Source of the DNA: a gamma proteobacterium HTCC2207
GTDB taxonomy: Bacteria > Pseudomonadota > Gammaproteobacteria > Pseudomonadales > Porticoccaceae
Direction of reading: 5' to 3'
Assembly: GCA_905182265.1 (NCBI GenBank)
Contig: CAJJAO010000046.1
Span: 1 to 40,805 of the forward strand
DNA: 40,805 bases
Position numbers and translations under genes: made by a program. Below are positions 5,917 through 13,074 of the stretch, piece by piece (within the stretch, counting starts at the first letter, position 1; each line of letters opens with the position of its first letter). The notes under the pieces are model-generated. The model was not told the origin of the DNA. It saw only the letters and a program-made list of their open reading frames with translations, and did not search any database.

Positions 5917-8900
5917 GGATGTCCATTACCACTCTCCCCTGTTGATTTGCCTGAGCTAACATTGCCGTGGACGCCTGCTGAATAATCTGTGTTCTAGCCA
6001 GCTCTGTGGTCTGTTTGGCGTAGTCTGCATCTGTAATTCTGCTTCGTGAAGCTAGTGTGTTTGAGATTACATTGCTCAGATTATCAATGGCGTATTCAAG
6101 GCGGTTCATGACAGCACCGTAAGTGGAGCGCTGCTGATTAATCTCAGTGATCGCATTATCAATCACCTGCATTGAAATAGTGGCCTCGGTAAAGGTCCGA
6201 ATACCTGTTGTGGCGACCGCTTGAAACTGCTCAAGAGTCACAGTCACTGCAGCCGGCGAGCTACCGTCTAATAAACCAGAAATGGTCAATACACCATTTG
6301 CCCCAGTTGCTGCGGTAAATAGGCCAGTTTGCGCTGCTATCTGATTGGCCAGGTTTACTAATAACGCGTCTAGTCCATCGGCTCCCAGTACACCTCGAAT
6401 CTCAGTGCCTCCGGCAATAGTCAGCGTAATACGATCGCCCTCGACTAGGTTGCGGTTATTGAAGTCGATTGAATCTACGCCGGCGGTGTAAACCAAAGTG
6501 GTTGTAGTAGGCCAGTCATAAACTTTGGCGTGGCCGGAGTCGCTGCCATTGCCGTCGTTCTTTGGCGCGCCCACAACGACAGTAGAGCCAATCGAGTTAA
6601 TACTCACCGAGGAGCCGCTGCGATCGCCGCTAGCTTCACCGTTAAGGTCTGCGCCACGCTGAGCCCAGGCTGTACCATTCCAGTCGTAGAGGCGAACTTG
6701 GCCAGCATTAGAGCCATTGCCGTCATTTTCTGGCGCGCCTATAGCGACCGTATCACCGGCATCGCTAAGAGCTACGCTGTAACCGCTGAGGTCGCCCGCT
6801 GCTTCACCATTAATGTCGGCGCCACGCTGAACCCAAGCAGTGCCATTCCAGGTGTAGATACGTACATGACCCGAGTCAGAACCATTGCCATCATTGCCCG
6901 ACGAGCCAATGGCTAAGGTGTTGCCATCATCACTCATTGAAACAGAGTTTGATTTGTCGCCAGCAAACTCGCCAATAATGGGGTTGCCCTTGGCGACCCA
7001 AGCAGTGCCGCTCCAATTGAAAGTTCGCACGGAGCCAGAATTACTGCCATTACCATCATTGCCCGGAGACGAGATAACCATGGTGTCACCATCGGAGCTA
7101 ATGCTAACGGACTGGCCACTGAGATCGCCGCCAACCTGCCCGTCAATGTCATTACTGCGCTGAGTCCAGCTTCCATTAGCCCAGTCGTAGACTCTGGCAT
7201 GACCTGCATCGGCACCAATGCCATCGTTGAAAGAGGCACCCACTATAATAGTGTTGCCGTCAGCGCTCATGCTCGTGCTGCTGGCCGCATCTCCCGAGGC
7301 CTCGCCAATTAAATCTGCGCCTTTCTGAATCCAAGCCGTACCATTCCAGCTATAGACGCGCACCTGCCCTGCAGTGCCTTTGGCACCGAAGTCAGCAAAA
7401 GATACTGTATTGCCATCATCGCTCATGGCGATACTGGCTAGGGCGCCAGACTCGGTTAAATTAGCGAGTAGCTGGCTATAATTGCCGGCGCCAATACTGA
7501 CATTGTCTAGGTACAAAGACGCGCCTGCCGCTCGACCGAAAGTTTCATCAAAGGTACCAGACACAAATACAAACTTGTAATTGCCGCTGGTAGGTACCTG
7601 TGCAGTGACTGTATTCCAGCCACTATCACCCGTGCCAACACCTGTCTGATTCAACAGGTTAATAGTGGCACCCGTGTCGGTGTTAATAGCATAGGCATAT
7701 ACATCAAAGGCATCATTGCCACCCTGGGCTCGCCAATCAAAACTCAGATTTGAACCTTGGGGGACATAGACTGGCTCCTTGGAGACCACGTAGGGCCCAT
7801 GCACCACATCGCCACCACCCGCAGTTGTCATATTTGAATACAGACGCAATGTGCTGCCATTGGCCGTGTAGTTATAGCTGGCAGAGCTAGGCGCAAACTG
7901 ATCGCCACGACTAGTTTGGTTGCGATTATTGGTCGGCGTCGCGGTGCTGTCAGAAGGCGTTGAATAGCCTGCCACAGTGGACGCCCCAGTGGCCCCTGAA
8001 CTGCCTAGTTTTACTTGCTCTAGGTGAATATCCCAACCGTCAATCGACACGACATTACCCGCCACCGAAGTGGTATTGGTTGAGAAGTCACCATTGGTAA
8101 AGGTCTTTGATTCACCATCAATATCTGCCCCGCGCTTAACCCAGGATGTGCCATTCCAATCAAATATACGAATGTGGCCAGAGTCTGTTCCGGCTCCGTC
8201 ATTGCGCGGGGCGCTAATAGTAATGGTGTTGCCATCATTGCTCATGACCGTTGACCAACCGCTTTCGTCGCCACCTGCTTCGCCATTAATATCTGTTCCG
8301 CGCTGAGTCCAAGAACCAGTCACATTATTGGTAGTAACATATTCAGAGCTGGGTGCCGAAACCACATTGCTGACCGGTGCCCCAGAAAGGTGAGTCGCAT
8401 AATTGTTGGTTCTACCCAGAGTGGCTGTTGAAAAGCTGCCTAGGGACATGTCGATGGTCTGGCCTTGATTGGCGCCCACCTGGAATGACGTAGTGCCGCT
8501 AAATACAGAACCATCCAACAGATTCTCACCGTTCCACTGGGTATTACTAAACACATGAGTCAGCTCTGACTTTAAGGCTTGGTACTCAAGATCCAGCGCG
8601 TCGCGATCTGTGTTGCTGTAGGTGCCGTTAGCAGCCTGCACCGAGAGTTCACGCATTCTTTGCAGCATATTGGTCACTGTACCCATTGCACCATCGGCGG
8701 TTTGGATCATGCCTATGGCATTGTTGGCGTTTTGCACTGCCTGGCTCAAGCCTCTGGACTGGGCTGTCATTCGATCGGCCATAGCAAGCCCAGCAACATC
8801 ATCACCGGCAGAATTAATTTTCTGCCCTGTTGATAGTTGCTGCATCGACTGGGCCATAGCTCGCTCGTTCTTAGCGAGGCTAGTGGCCGCAATACTTGCT

Positions 8901-8923
8901 GTTATGTTAGTGCCAATCTTCAA
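5900..8923 (-). CDS. Giant flagellin with predicted seven-bladed propeller insert
   Basis: 1007 residues from a TTG start. Residues 1-140 are a standard flagellin D0/D1 N-terminus (SLAKNERAMAQSMQQLSTG, INSAGDDVAGLAMADRM, a segment with MLQRMRELSVQAANG). Residues about 915-1007 are the matching C-terminus (LEYAIDNLSNVISNTLASRS, ITDADYAKQTTELAR, QANQQ). Between them, residues 204-804 hold seven repeats of about 55 residues with the pattern W.QRGADI.GE..GD..G.SV..S.DGNT..I.AP.NDG.GSDSGHVR.Y.WNG, resembling FG-GAP/integrin-type propeller blades. Blade 2 is split by a further domain at about 273-494. TTG at 8923 is chosen because the sigma-28 promoter lies just upstream, inside the longer open frame, and because MKIGTNITAS aligns with normal flagellin N-termini. 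No other flagellar gene lies in the window, so this filament gene is unlinked. The fold is predicted from repeat pattern; ligand or enzyme activity is unknown. Confidence 0.9.
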   Translation of the reverse strand: MKIGTNITASIAATSLAKNERAMAQSMQQLSTGQKINSAGDDVAGLAMADRMTAQSRGLSQAVQNANNAIGMIQTADGAMGTVTNMLQRMRELSVQAANGTYSNTDRDALDLEYQALKSELTHVFSNTQWNGENLLDGSVFSGTTSFQVGANQGQTIDMSLGSFSTATLGRTNNYATHLSGAPVSNVVSAPSSEYVTTNNVTGSWTQRGTDINGEAGGDESGWSTVMSNDGNTITISAPRNDGAGTDSGHIRIFDWNGTSWVKRGADIDGESKTFTNGDFSTNTTSVAGNVVSIDGWDIHLEQVKLGSSGATGASTVAGYSTPSDSTATPTNNRNQTSRGDQFAPSSASYNYTANGSTLRLYSNMTTAGGGDVVHGPYVVSKEPVYVPQGSNLSFDWRAQGGNDAFDVYAYAINTDTGATINLLNQTGVGTGDSGWNTVTAQVPTSGNYKFVFVSGTFDETFGRAAGASLYLDNVSIGAGNYSQLLANLTESGALASIAMSDDGNTVSFADFGAKGTAGQVRVYSWNGTAWIQKGADLIGEASGDAASSTSMSADGNTIIVGASFNDGIGADAGHARVYDWANGSWTQRSNDIDGQVGGDLSGQSVSISSDGDTMVISSPGNDGNGSNSGSVRTFNWSGTAWVAKGNPIIGEFAGDKSNSVSMSDDGNTLAIGSSGNDGNGSDSGHVRIYTWNGTAWVQRGADINGEAAGDLSGYSVALSDAGDTVAIGAPENDGNGSNAGQVRLYDWNGTAWAQRGADLNGEASGDRSGSSVSINSIGSTVVVGAPKNDGNGSDSGHAKVYDWPTTTTLVYTAGVDSIDFNNRNLVEGDRITLTIAGGTEIRGVLGADGLDALLVNLANQIAAQTGLFTAATGANGVLTISGLLDGSSPAAVTVTLEQFQAVATTGIRTFTEATISMQVIDNAITEINQQRSTYGAVMNRLEYAIDNLSNVISNTLASRSRITDADYAKQTTELARTQIIQQASTAMLAQANQQGRVVMDILNWDK

Positions 8924-8979
8924 TTCGTTATATTCCAAACTGTCAAAAAAGACGTTTAAAAGATACGGAGTTATTTCCG

Positions 8980-8999
8980 CGATCTCGCTAGCGAGATCG
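8980..8999. promoter_or_regulatory. Perfect 20-bp palindrome at flagellin promoter
   Basis: CGATCTCGCTAGCGAGATCG is its own reverse complement over all 20 bases. It overlaps the sigma-28 -10 element (8994-9001) and the expected transcription start (about 8987). A protein bound here would block the promoter, so it may be an operator. Being centred near the start site, it is less likely to act as a transcript hairpin. Confidence 0.6.
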
Positions 9000-9020
9000 G
9001 CAGTTAAATTGGCTTCTTTA
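8994..9020 (-). promoter_or_regulatory. Sigma-28 (FliA) promoter for flagellin
   Basis: On the minus strand TAAA (9020-9017) is followed after exactly 15 nt by GCCGATCT (9001-8994). The consensus for FliA-dependent promoters is TAAA-N15-GCCGATAA, so seven of the eight -10 bases match (the T at the penultimate -10 position is wrong for C). Transcription would start near 8987, giving a leader of about 60 nt before the TTG start at 8923. Confidence 0.85.
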
Positions 9021-9218
9021 GGTAAGTGGCAACAGGTGGCAAGCAATGACCGAACAAAGGTCAAAGCGGCAAACAATTGCCTATTTTTTGCTGTGTAAAT
9101 AGTTAAAAAGACAGGCCAAGCAGGAGAGATTTTGCAGAGAATAGGAAGCTAAATAGTAGGCAGTTAGGAGGGACTGGTGAGAGTGAGAAAGGAGAGCAAG
9201 GAGAGAAAAGCCGGGCAT

Positions 9219-9244
9219 AAAAAAACCCACCAAAAGGCAGGTTT
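9219..9244 (-). terminator. Rho-independent terminator after lipoprotein gene
   Basis: On the minus strand AAACCTGCC (9244-9236), loop TTTT, GGTGGGTTT (9231-9223) form a stem with one wobble pair and run into seven T. It follows the lipoprotein gene ending at 9298. The rest of the gap 9021-9258 holds a purine-rich stretch (about 9160-9210) and no recognisable gene. Confidence 0.8.
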
Positions 9245-9258
9245 CTTTATGCTGAACT

Positions 9259-9303
9259 AGGGAACAATTGCATAGAGGGCAATTACATAGCGAGCAATTA
9301 CAT
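9259..9303. repeat. 15-bp tandem repeat, three copies, containing a stop codon
   Basis: Units at 9259-9273, 9274-9288 and 9289-9303; on the coding (minus) strand they read ATGTAATTGCTCGCT, ATGTAATTGCCCTCT and ATGCAATTGTTCCCT. The first holds the lipoprotein gene's last codon (ATG) and TAA stop. As the unit is 15 bp, the reading frame is kept and the second copy carries the stop again in frame. Confidence 0.9.
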
Positions 9304-10077
9304 TCTGCTGTAGCTCTGTGTTACCAGCTCGCCATTGAACGTAAATGACTGAGTAAAGTGATCCTCGTCGATCATTTTCATGCTGACTGAATTGACCGTA
9401 CCTTCGTAATCTTCCATTGAGCTTATCATGGCAGTCTCCACAGCATTGCCATCGACGTCAACGGCAAAGGTACCGTAACCGAAGTGCTTCACAGCCTCGC
9501 CCTTATAAATCGCATTTTGCAGCCAGATAAAGTGGCCACCGCCAATCATCTTAGTTTCGGAAAAGGCGCTGGTGTCGGGATCATTAGACTCACGAACGTC
9601 CATCTGCCACAAACCATCAAACACCGAGGTTGAAGTAGAGGCAGTATCCCAAACCTCAACCATGTCTAAAAGGCGGCCACCTGGGTATTCCATTCCTAGA
9701 ATGGTCTGCTCAAAACCGCTGTCAGTCTGTTGAATAGCAACATCAAAGCTATAACCAGACACTGGGCCGTTGTGATTAACTCTTGGCACTTCGACCATCA
9801 CGCCGTTTAACCAGGTTGCATCGCCACCCCCAACATCAATCCCTTGGGTTTGAGCATTATTGAACGCGTACATAAAACGCCCATTGGTATAAATTTTGAT
9901 CTGGTCACGGCTGTACTGGCTCACTTCACCATTTTCGGTAACTGTGACACCGGCAATCAAATAGGCGCCATCTGGTAGCCCATCGTTTGCAGTAACAGCA
10001 TCAATCGGTGGCTGATCGGCGGAACAACCCAGTAAGGCTGCCATAACAGACGCTAAGAATAAGGATTTTAATTTCAT
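9298..10077 (-). CDS. Lipoprotein with two lipocalin-like repeats, function unknown
   Basis: 259 residues. The start at 10077 gives a type II signal peptide, MKLKSLFLASVMAALLGC, with lipobox LLGC (Cys18), and has AGGGA upstream; the open frame runs further up but without signal character. The mature part seems to contain two related beta-barrel-like halves: one with QIKIYTNGRFMYAF...GIDVGGG and one with ETKMIGGGHFIWLQ...FGYGTFAVDVDGNA, resembling the DUF4488/lipocalin-like pattern (a Thr/Gly-containing GxF turn followed by a strand). It is probably anchored at the outer membrane or in the periplasm. It lies 147 bp downstream of the 2-hydroxyacid dehydrogenase on the same strand. The family call is tentative. 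Confidence 0.65.
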   Translation of the reverse strand: MKLKSLFLASVMAALLGCSADQPPIDAVTANDGLPDGAYLIAGVTVTENGEVSQYSRDQIKIYTNGRFMYAFNNAQTQGIDVGGGDATWLNGVMVEVPRVNHNGPVSGYSFDVAIQQTDSGFEQTILGMEYPGGRLLDMVEVWDTASTSTSVFDGLWQMDVRESNDPDTSAFSETKMIGGGHFIWLQNAIYKGEAVKHFGYGTFAVDVDGNAVETAMISSMEDYEGTVNSVSMKMIDEDHFTQSFTFNGELVTQSYSRM

Positions 10078-10224
10078 TGCAGTTTCCCTTTGGAATAGAA
10101 TATTAAACATTGAATCGATAGCTATGAATATAACCATACCGACGGGGATATTTGATGTATAGGGTAAAACAGGCTCTTCACCGCACAATAGCGGTGGTTC
10201 CATCTCATTCGGGTGGCAAAACAA

Positions 10225-11718
10225 TCAATCGGGATTAATCACACGGCCGGGATTGAGTATTCCCTTGGGGTCCATGGCCAACTTGATAGTTTTCATCAGG
10301 GCAATTTCTTCTGCTGTGCGGGATTGGTCAAGAAAGTCTCGTTTGAGCACACCAACGCCATGCTCTGCAGTGATGGCGCCAGAGTACTCGCCAATCATCA
10401 GCATAATGTCTTCGTTGATCGTGATTTTGTCTTCTTCGCGGCCGGTGTAGGCACAGACATGTAGGTTGTTATCGCCAATATGGCCAAACAATAATACTGC
10501 TATATCAGAATATTTTGCTTTCAGACGGGTCTCTAAATGGGTGGCAAAAATACCTATATCTCTAATGGGCAAACTCACATCCTGATTGGATACTGGCCCC
10601 AGCACTTTAAATAGCTCGCCAATACCGTCTCTTATGCGCCAGAACTCCGCTGCATCTTGATGGGACTGAGCCACCACTGCATCGGTCAACAAACCTGATT
10701 CCAAATGGCCAAACAATTCACTCTCAAAGCGCTCGGCGCCCAGAGCTGTTTCGTTGTCTTTGTACTCGACCAGCAAATAGAATGGGTGAGATTCAGTAAA
10801 TGGATCCTGCAGGTCAGACTCGACGGCGAGTACCTTATTGAAGTAGTTGTCCCACATCAGTTCAAAGCCGGTAAGCCCTGAACCCAAACTGCGCTTTAGC
10901 TCTGCCAATAACTTGATAACAGAGTCGTAATCTTCTAAGGCACAAAGCGCTGTATGGGAGGCCAGAAGCTTGGGTTGTAACTGCACAACAACTTTGGTGA
11001 CGATGCCAAGAGTACCCTCGGAACCAATAAACAAATGCTTTAGATCGTAACCAGAATTGTTTTTGACCATTTTATTCATAGCGCTGATTACCGTGCCATC
11101 GGCCAAAACAGCCTCTAGGCCAAGTACCAATGATCTGGTCATGCCATAGCGAATCACCTCGGTGCCACCGGCGTTGGTCGCAACATTACCGCCAATACTG
11201 CAGCTGCCACGAGCCCCTAGGTCCAGTGGCATAAATAAATCCTGCTCGTCTGCGGCCTCTTGTAAAACCTGCAGTGGCGTACCGGCCAAAACAGTGGCGG
11301 TCATGGCCGTGGCATCTAACTCTTCGATACCGTTCATGCGCTCAAGGGAGATCGCAAACTCACCTGTCAACGGTGTTGCCCCACCAGCCAGACCGGTTAA
11401 ACCACCCTGCACGACAACTGGCTGGCTGTGCTCGTGGCACAGTGCCATAATTTTAGATAATTCGTCGGTAGTTTTGGGTTTTAGCAGTGCGGCAGGTACA
11501 CAGGGGTCGGCCCCGCTCCAGTCCGCATGGTATTTGTCACTGATATCGTCGCCCAGGAAAAGGGCTGAGGCGTCTAAAAGCTCACTTAGGCTTTTAATTA
11601 AGCTAGAGCCTTCTGCTGAACTAGAGCCTTCTGCCAAGCTAGAGCCTTCTGCTGAACTAGAGCCTTCTATTGAGCTAGAGCCTTCGTTAAAGCTAGATTT
11701 GTCTTCTAAGTCGGCCAT
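10225..11718 (-). CDS. FAD-linked 2-hydroxyacid dehydrogenase (LDHD/D2HGDH family)
   Basis: 497 residues of the GlcD/D-lactate/D-2-hydroxyglutarate dehydrogenase family. The PCMH-type FAD-binding domain shows the VVVQGGLTGLAGGATPL loop, LGARGSCSIGGNVATNAGG and FIGSEGTLGIVTKVV. The C-terminal domain shows FGHIGDNNLHV (metal/substrate His) and ITAEHGVGVLKRDF. It oxidises a D-2-hydroxyacid to the 2-oxoacid and passes electrons to the membrane chain; the exact substrate cannot be told. The first 40 residues are unusual: after MADLEDK come about five copies of a six-residue Ser/Glu/Gly repeat (SSSAEG type) before the first family helix. It lies 58 bp downstream of the TauD-like gene on the same strand, probably in one operon. 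Confidence 0.88.
   Translation of the reverse strand: MADLEDKSSFNEGSSSIEGSSSAEGSSLAEGSSSAEGSSLIKSLSELLDASALFLGDDISDKYHADWSGADPCVPAALLKPKTTDELSKIMALCHEHSQPVVVQGGLTGLAGGATPLTGEFAISLERMNGIEELDATAMTATVLAGTPLQVLQEAADEQDLFMPLDLGARGSCSIGGNVATNAGGTEVIRYGMTRSLVLGLEAVLADGTVISAMNKMVKNNSGYDLKHLFIGSEGTLGIVTKVVVQLQPKLLASHTALCALEDYDSVIKLLAELKRSLGSGLTGFELMWDNYFNKVLAVESDLQDPFTESHPFYLLVEYKDNETALGAERFESELFGHLESGLLTDAVVAQSHQDAAEFWRIRDGIGELFKVLGPVSNQDVSLPIRDIGIFATHLETRLKAKYSDIAVLLFGHIGDNNLHVCAYTGREEDKITINEDIMLMIGEYSGAITAEHGVGVLKRDFLDQSRTAEEIALMKTIKLAMDPKGILNPGRVINPD
11603..11692. repeat. 18-bp coding tandem repeat, five copies
   Basis: Units at 11603-11620, 11621-11638, 11639-11656, 11657-11674 and 11675-11692; the plus-strand unit is close to CTAGAGCCTTCTGCTGAA. 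They encode the six-residue Ser/Glu/Gly repeats at the extreme N-terminus of the FAD dehydrogenase. The unit is a multiple of three, so copy number can change without frameshift. Codon use is almost the same in every copy, which points to recent expansion. Confidence 0.92.
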
Positions 11719-11776
11719 TTAGTCTGCGCTATCAGTGTATTCATTAATGCACATGATAACCGACAACGATCTACCG

Positions 11777-12844
11777 CTACCACTTATCGTCGAAGCTCTG
11801 CAGTCTTTCAAATGACTCACCAATCAACACACCCAGTTCTCTCTCCTCACCCTCTTTAAGGTGAACGGCCGGCCGACCATGGGCAAAGCGATAGTTACAG
11901 ATCAAGGCGACGTCGCCAACCTTCCAAGCAATGGGAATACCGTAGTCATCATAAATTTTGATAAACAGCTGCTTTTCTTCCGGCGTCATTTCACTACCGT
12001 CACCAAAGGTCAGCTTTAGCGGGCGTTCCTCATCAGGCAGGTGCTGAACCAATGGCCAGGTATCAAACCAGGTACCATCATCGGCCATGCTGCTGTACAG
12101 CAGGTTGCGATCGAGCTGAGGGAAAAATTCAAACGCCGATATATAGAAGCGTGTTTTTAATAATCGATTGGGTGCCCATTCAACTTCAAGGCCTCGACGC
12201 TGCGCTTCGGCTGCCGCTTCATCTGGATCTTCGGTGAGCATGGATTGCTGCCAATGGTTGTAGACACCAATATCCAGCCGATCAACAAAGGACTCGCGGT
12301 CAGTCAGATCACGGTGATAACAGAGACCCAAGTCTTTTAGCTTTTGGCCAAAGGGGGTAGCCAAAATAGCATCTGTTGCCTGCAAATTATCTGACACAAA
12401 CGTATACCCACCTTCGCTAGGCATTTTATGGGCCATAAAGCTGACCATCTTGGTGCTTGAGCCTACATAAGCCATCTCGTGATGGTAGTGCAACCAAGCC
12501 TCTAAAGGAGCGCCCACTTCATAGACGTTCTTTTCAATAATTCTGCGTGGGTTAGCGCCACCTTCGTATTGACGCTCATTCTTTAATACCTGAGTCGCAA
12601 TCAGCCGCATCGCCTGCAGTCCATCTAAACCCGTATTAATAACATGGACTAAGCCAATAGCATCGTAGGTTTTCTGCATAAGCTCAGCCAGCTCAACGCT
12701 TGGCTGCAGTGGCTCGCCATTCACTCTAAAGTCACTGCCGTCGATAACAAATAACTCTGGAGATATAGCAGCGGTGCCTGTCCACCACTTGGGCTCAGTA
12801 ATATGGGGTAGTGGCGCAAAGGCTTCGGCAATAGTGGCGTGCAT
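11777..12844 (-). CDS. TauD/TfdA-type Fe(II)/2-oxoglutarate dioxygenase
   Basis: 355 residues. The metal-binding HxE/D pair is read as H121-x-E123 within WLHYHHEMAYVG, and the distal His and 2-oxoglutarate Arg in NYRFAHGRPAVHL followed by R-x-LG near the C-terminus (around residue 317 onward). The region between has the usual jelly-roll spacing (MAHKMPSEGGYTFVSDN). Members hydroxylate small organic acids, sulfonates or amino acids with 2-oxoglutarate and O2. The substrate is not evident, and it does not look like the glutarate hydroxylase CsiD. The dehydrogenase downstream could oxidise a hydroxylated product, but that is inference. The upstream region has two inverted repeats. Confidence 0.85.
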   Translation of the reverse strand: MHATIAEAFAPLPHITEPKWWTGTAAISPELFVIDGSDFRVNGEPLQPSVELAELMQKTYDAIGLVHVINTGLDGLQAMRLIATQVLKNERQYEGGANPRRIIEKNVYEVGAPLEAWLHYHHEMAYVGSSTKMVSFMAHKMPSEGGYTFVSDNLQATDAILATPFGQKLKDLGLCYHRDLTDRESFVDRLDIGVYNHWQQSMLTEDPDEAAAEAQRRGLEVEWAPNRLLKTRFYISAFEFFPQLDRNLLYSSMADDGTWFDTWPLVQHLPDEERPLKLTFGDGSEMTPEEKQLFIKIYDDYGIPIAWKVGDVALICNYRFAHGRPAVHLKEGEERELGVLIGESFERLQSFDDKW

Positions 12845-12926
12845 AGAACTTACTCAAAAAAGAATCATAAACATTAAAAATCGACCGGCATTTTAGACCC
12901 GAAAATAATATCGGACAATAAAAAGA

Positions 12927-12955
12927 TCCAACTTCAATATTCGATTTAAGTTGGA
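12927..12955. promoter_or_regulatory. Inverted repeat upstream of dioxygenase gene
   Basis: TCCAACTT at 12927-12934 and AAGTTGGA at 12948-12955 are perfect 8-bp inverted halves with a 13-nt spacer (half-site centres about 21 bp, two helical turns, apart). They lie 83-111 bp upstream of the dioxygenase start, in the region expected for a regulator-binding site. Confidence 0.5.
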
Positions 12956-12982
12956 CTATATGGCTATAGGTCATTAGCTGAT

Positions 12983-13000
12983 TCTAATTTCAAAATTAGA
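12983..13000. promoter_or_regulatory. AT-rich palindrome upstream of dioxygenase gene
   Basis: TCTAATTT at 12983-12990 and AAATTAGA at 12993-13000 form a perfect 8-bp inverted repeat with a CA centre. It is a second candidate operator in the 230-bp gap between the dioxygenase and the unknown gene ending at 13075, or part of that gene's 3' end. Confidence 0.45.
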
Positions 13001-13074
13001 TTTGAATTTTTGAGGGAAAAATACTGCATATGAAGGGTTAAACTCATGGAGAAAGTTACTAATTGCCCTACTAT

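Noticed and set aside
6530..8306. Several open frames on the strand opposite and in other frames of the flagellin propeller region
   Set aside because: They arise from the repeated codons of the propeller; none has a ribosome binding site, and all lie within the clear flagellin frame.
8924..9076. N-terminal extension of the flagellin
   Set aside because: The sigma-28 promoter lies inside it, and its sequence has no flagellin or export-signal character.
10078..10224. Upstream extension of the lipoprotein frame
   Set aside because: The signal peptide with lipobox begins at 10077 and has its own ribosome binding site.
11777..12844. CsiD/GlaH glutarate hydroxylase, which would link to the glutarate genes
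   Set aside because: The sequence does not resemble CsiD beyond the shared metal motif, and the adjacent dehydrogenase is of the D-type family, not the L-2-hydroxyglutarate oxidase that pairs with CsiD.
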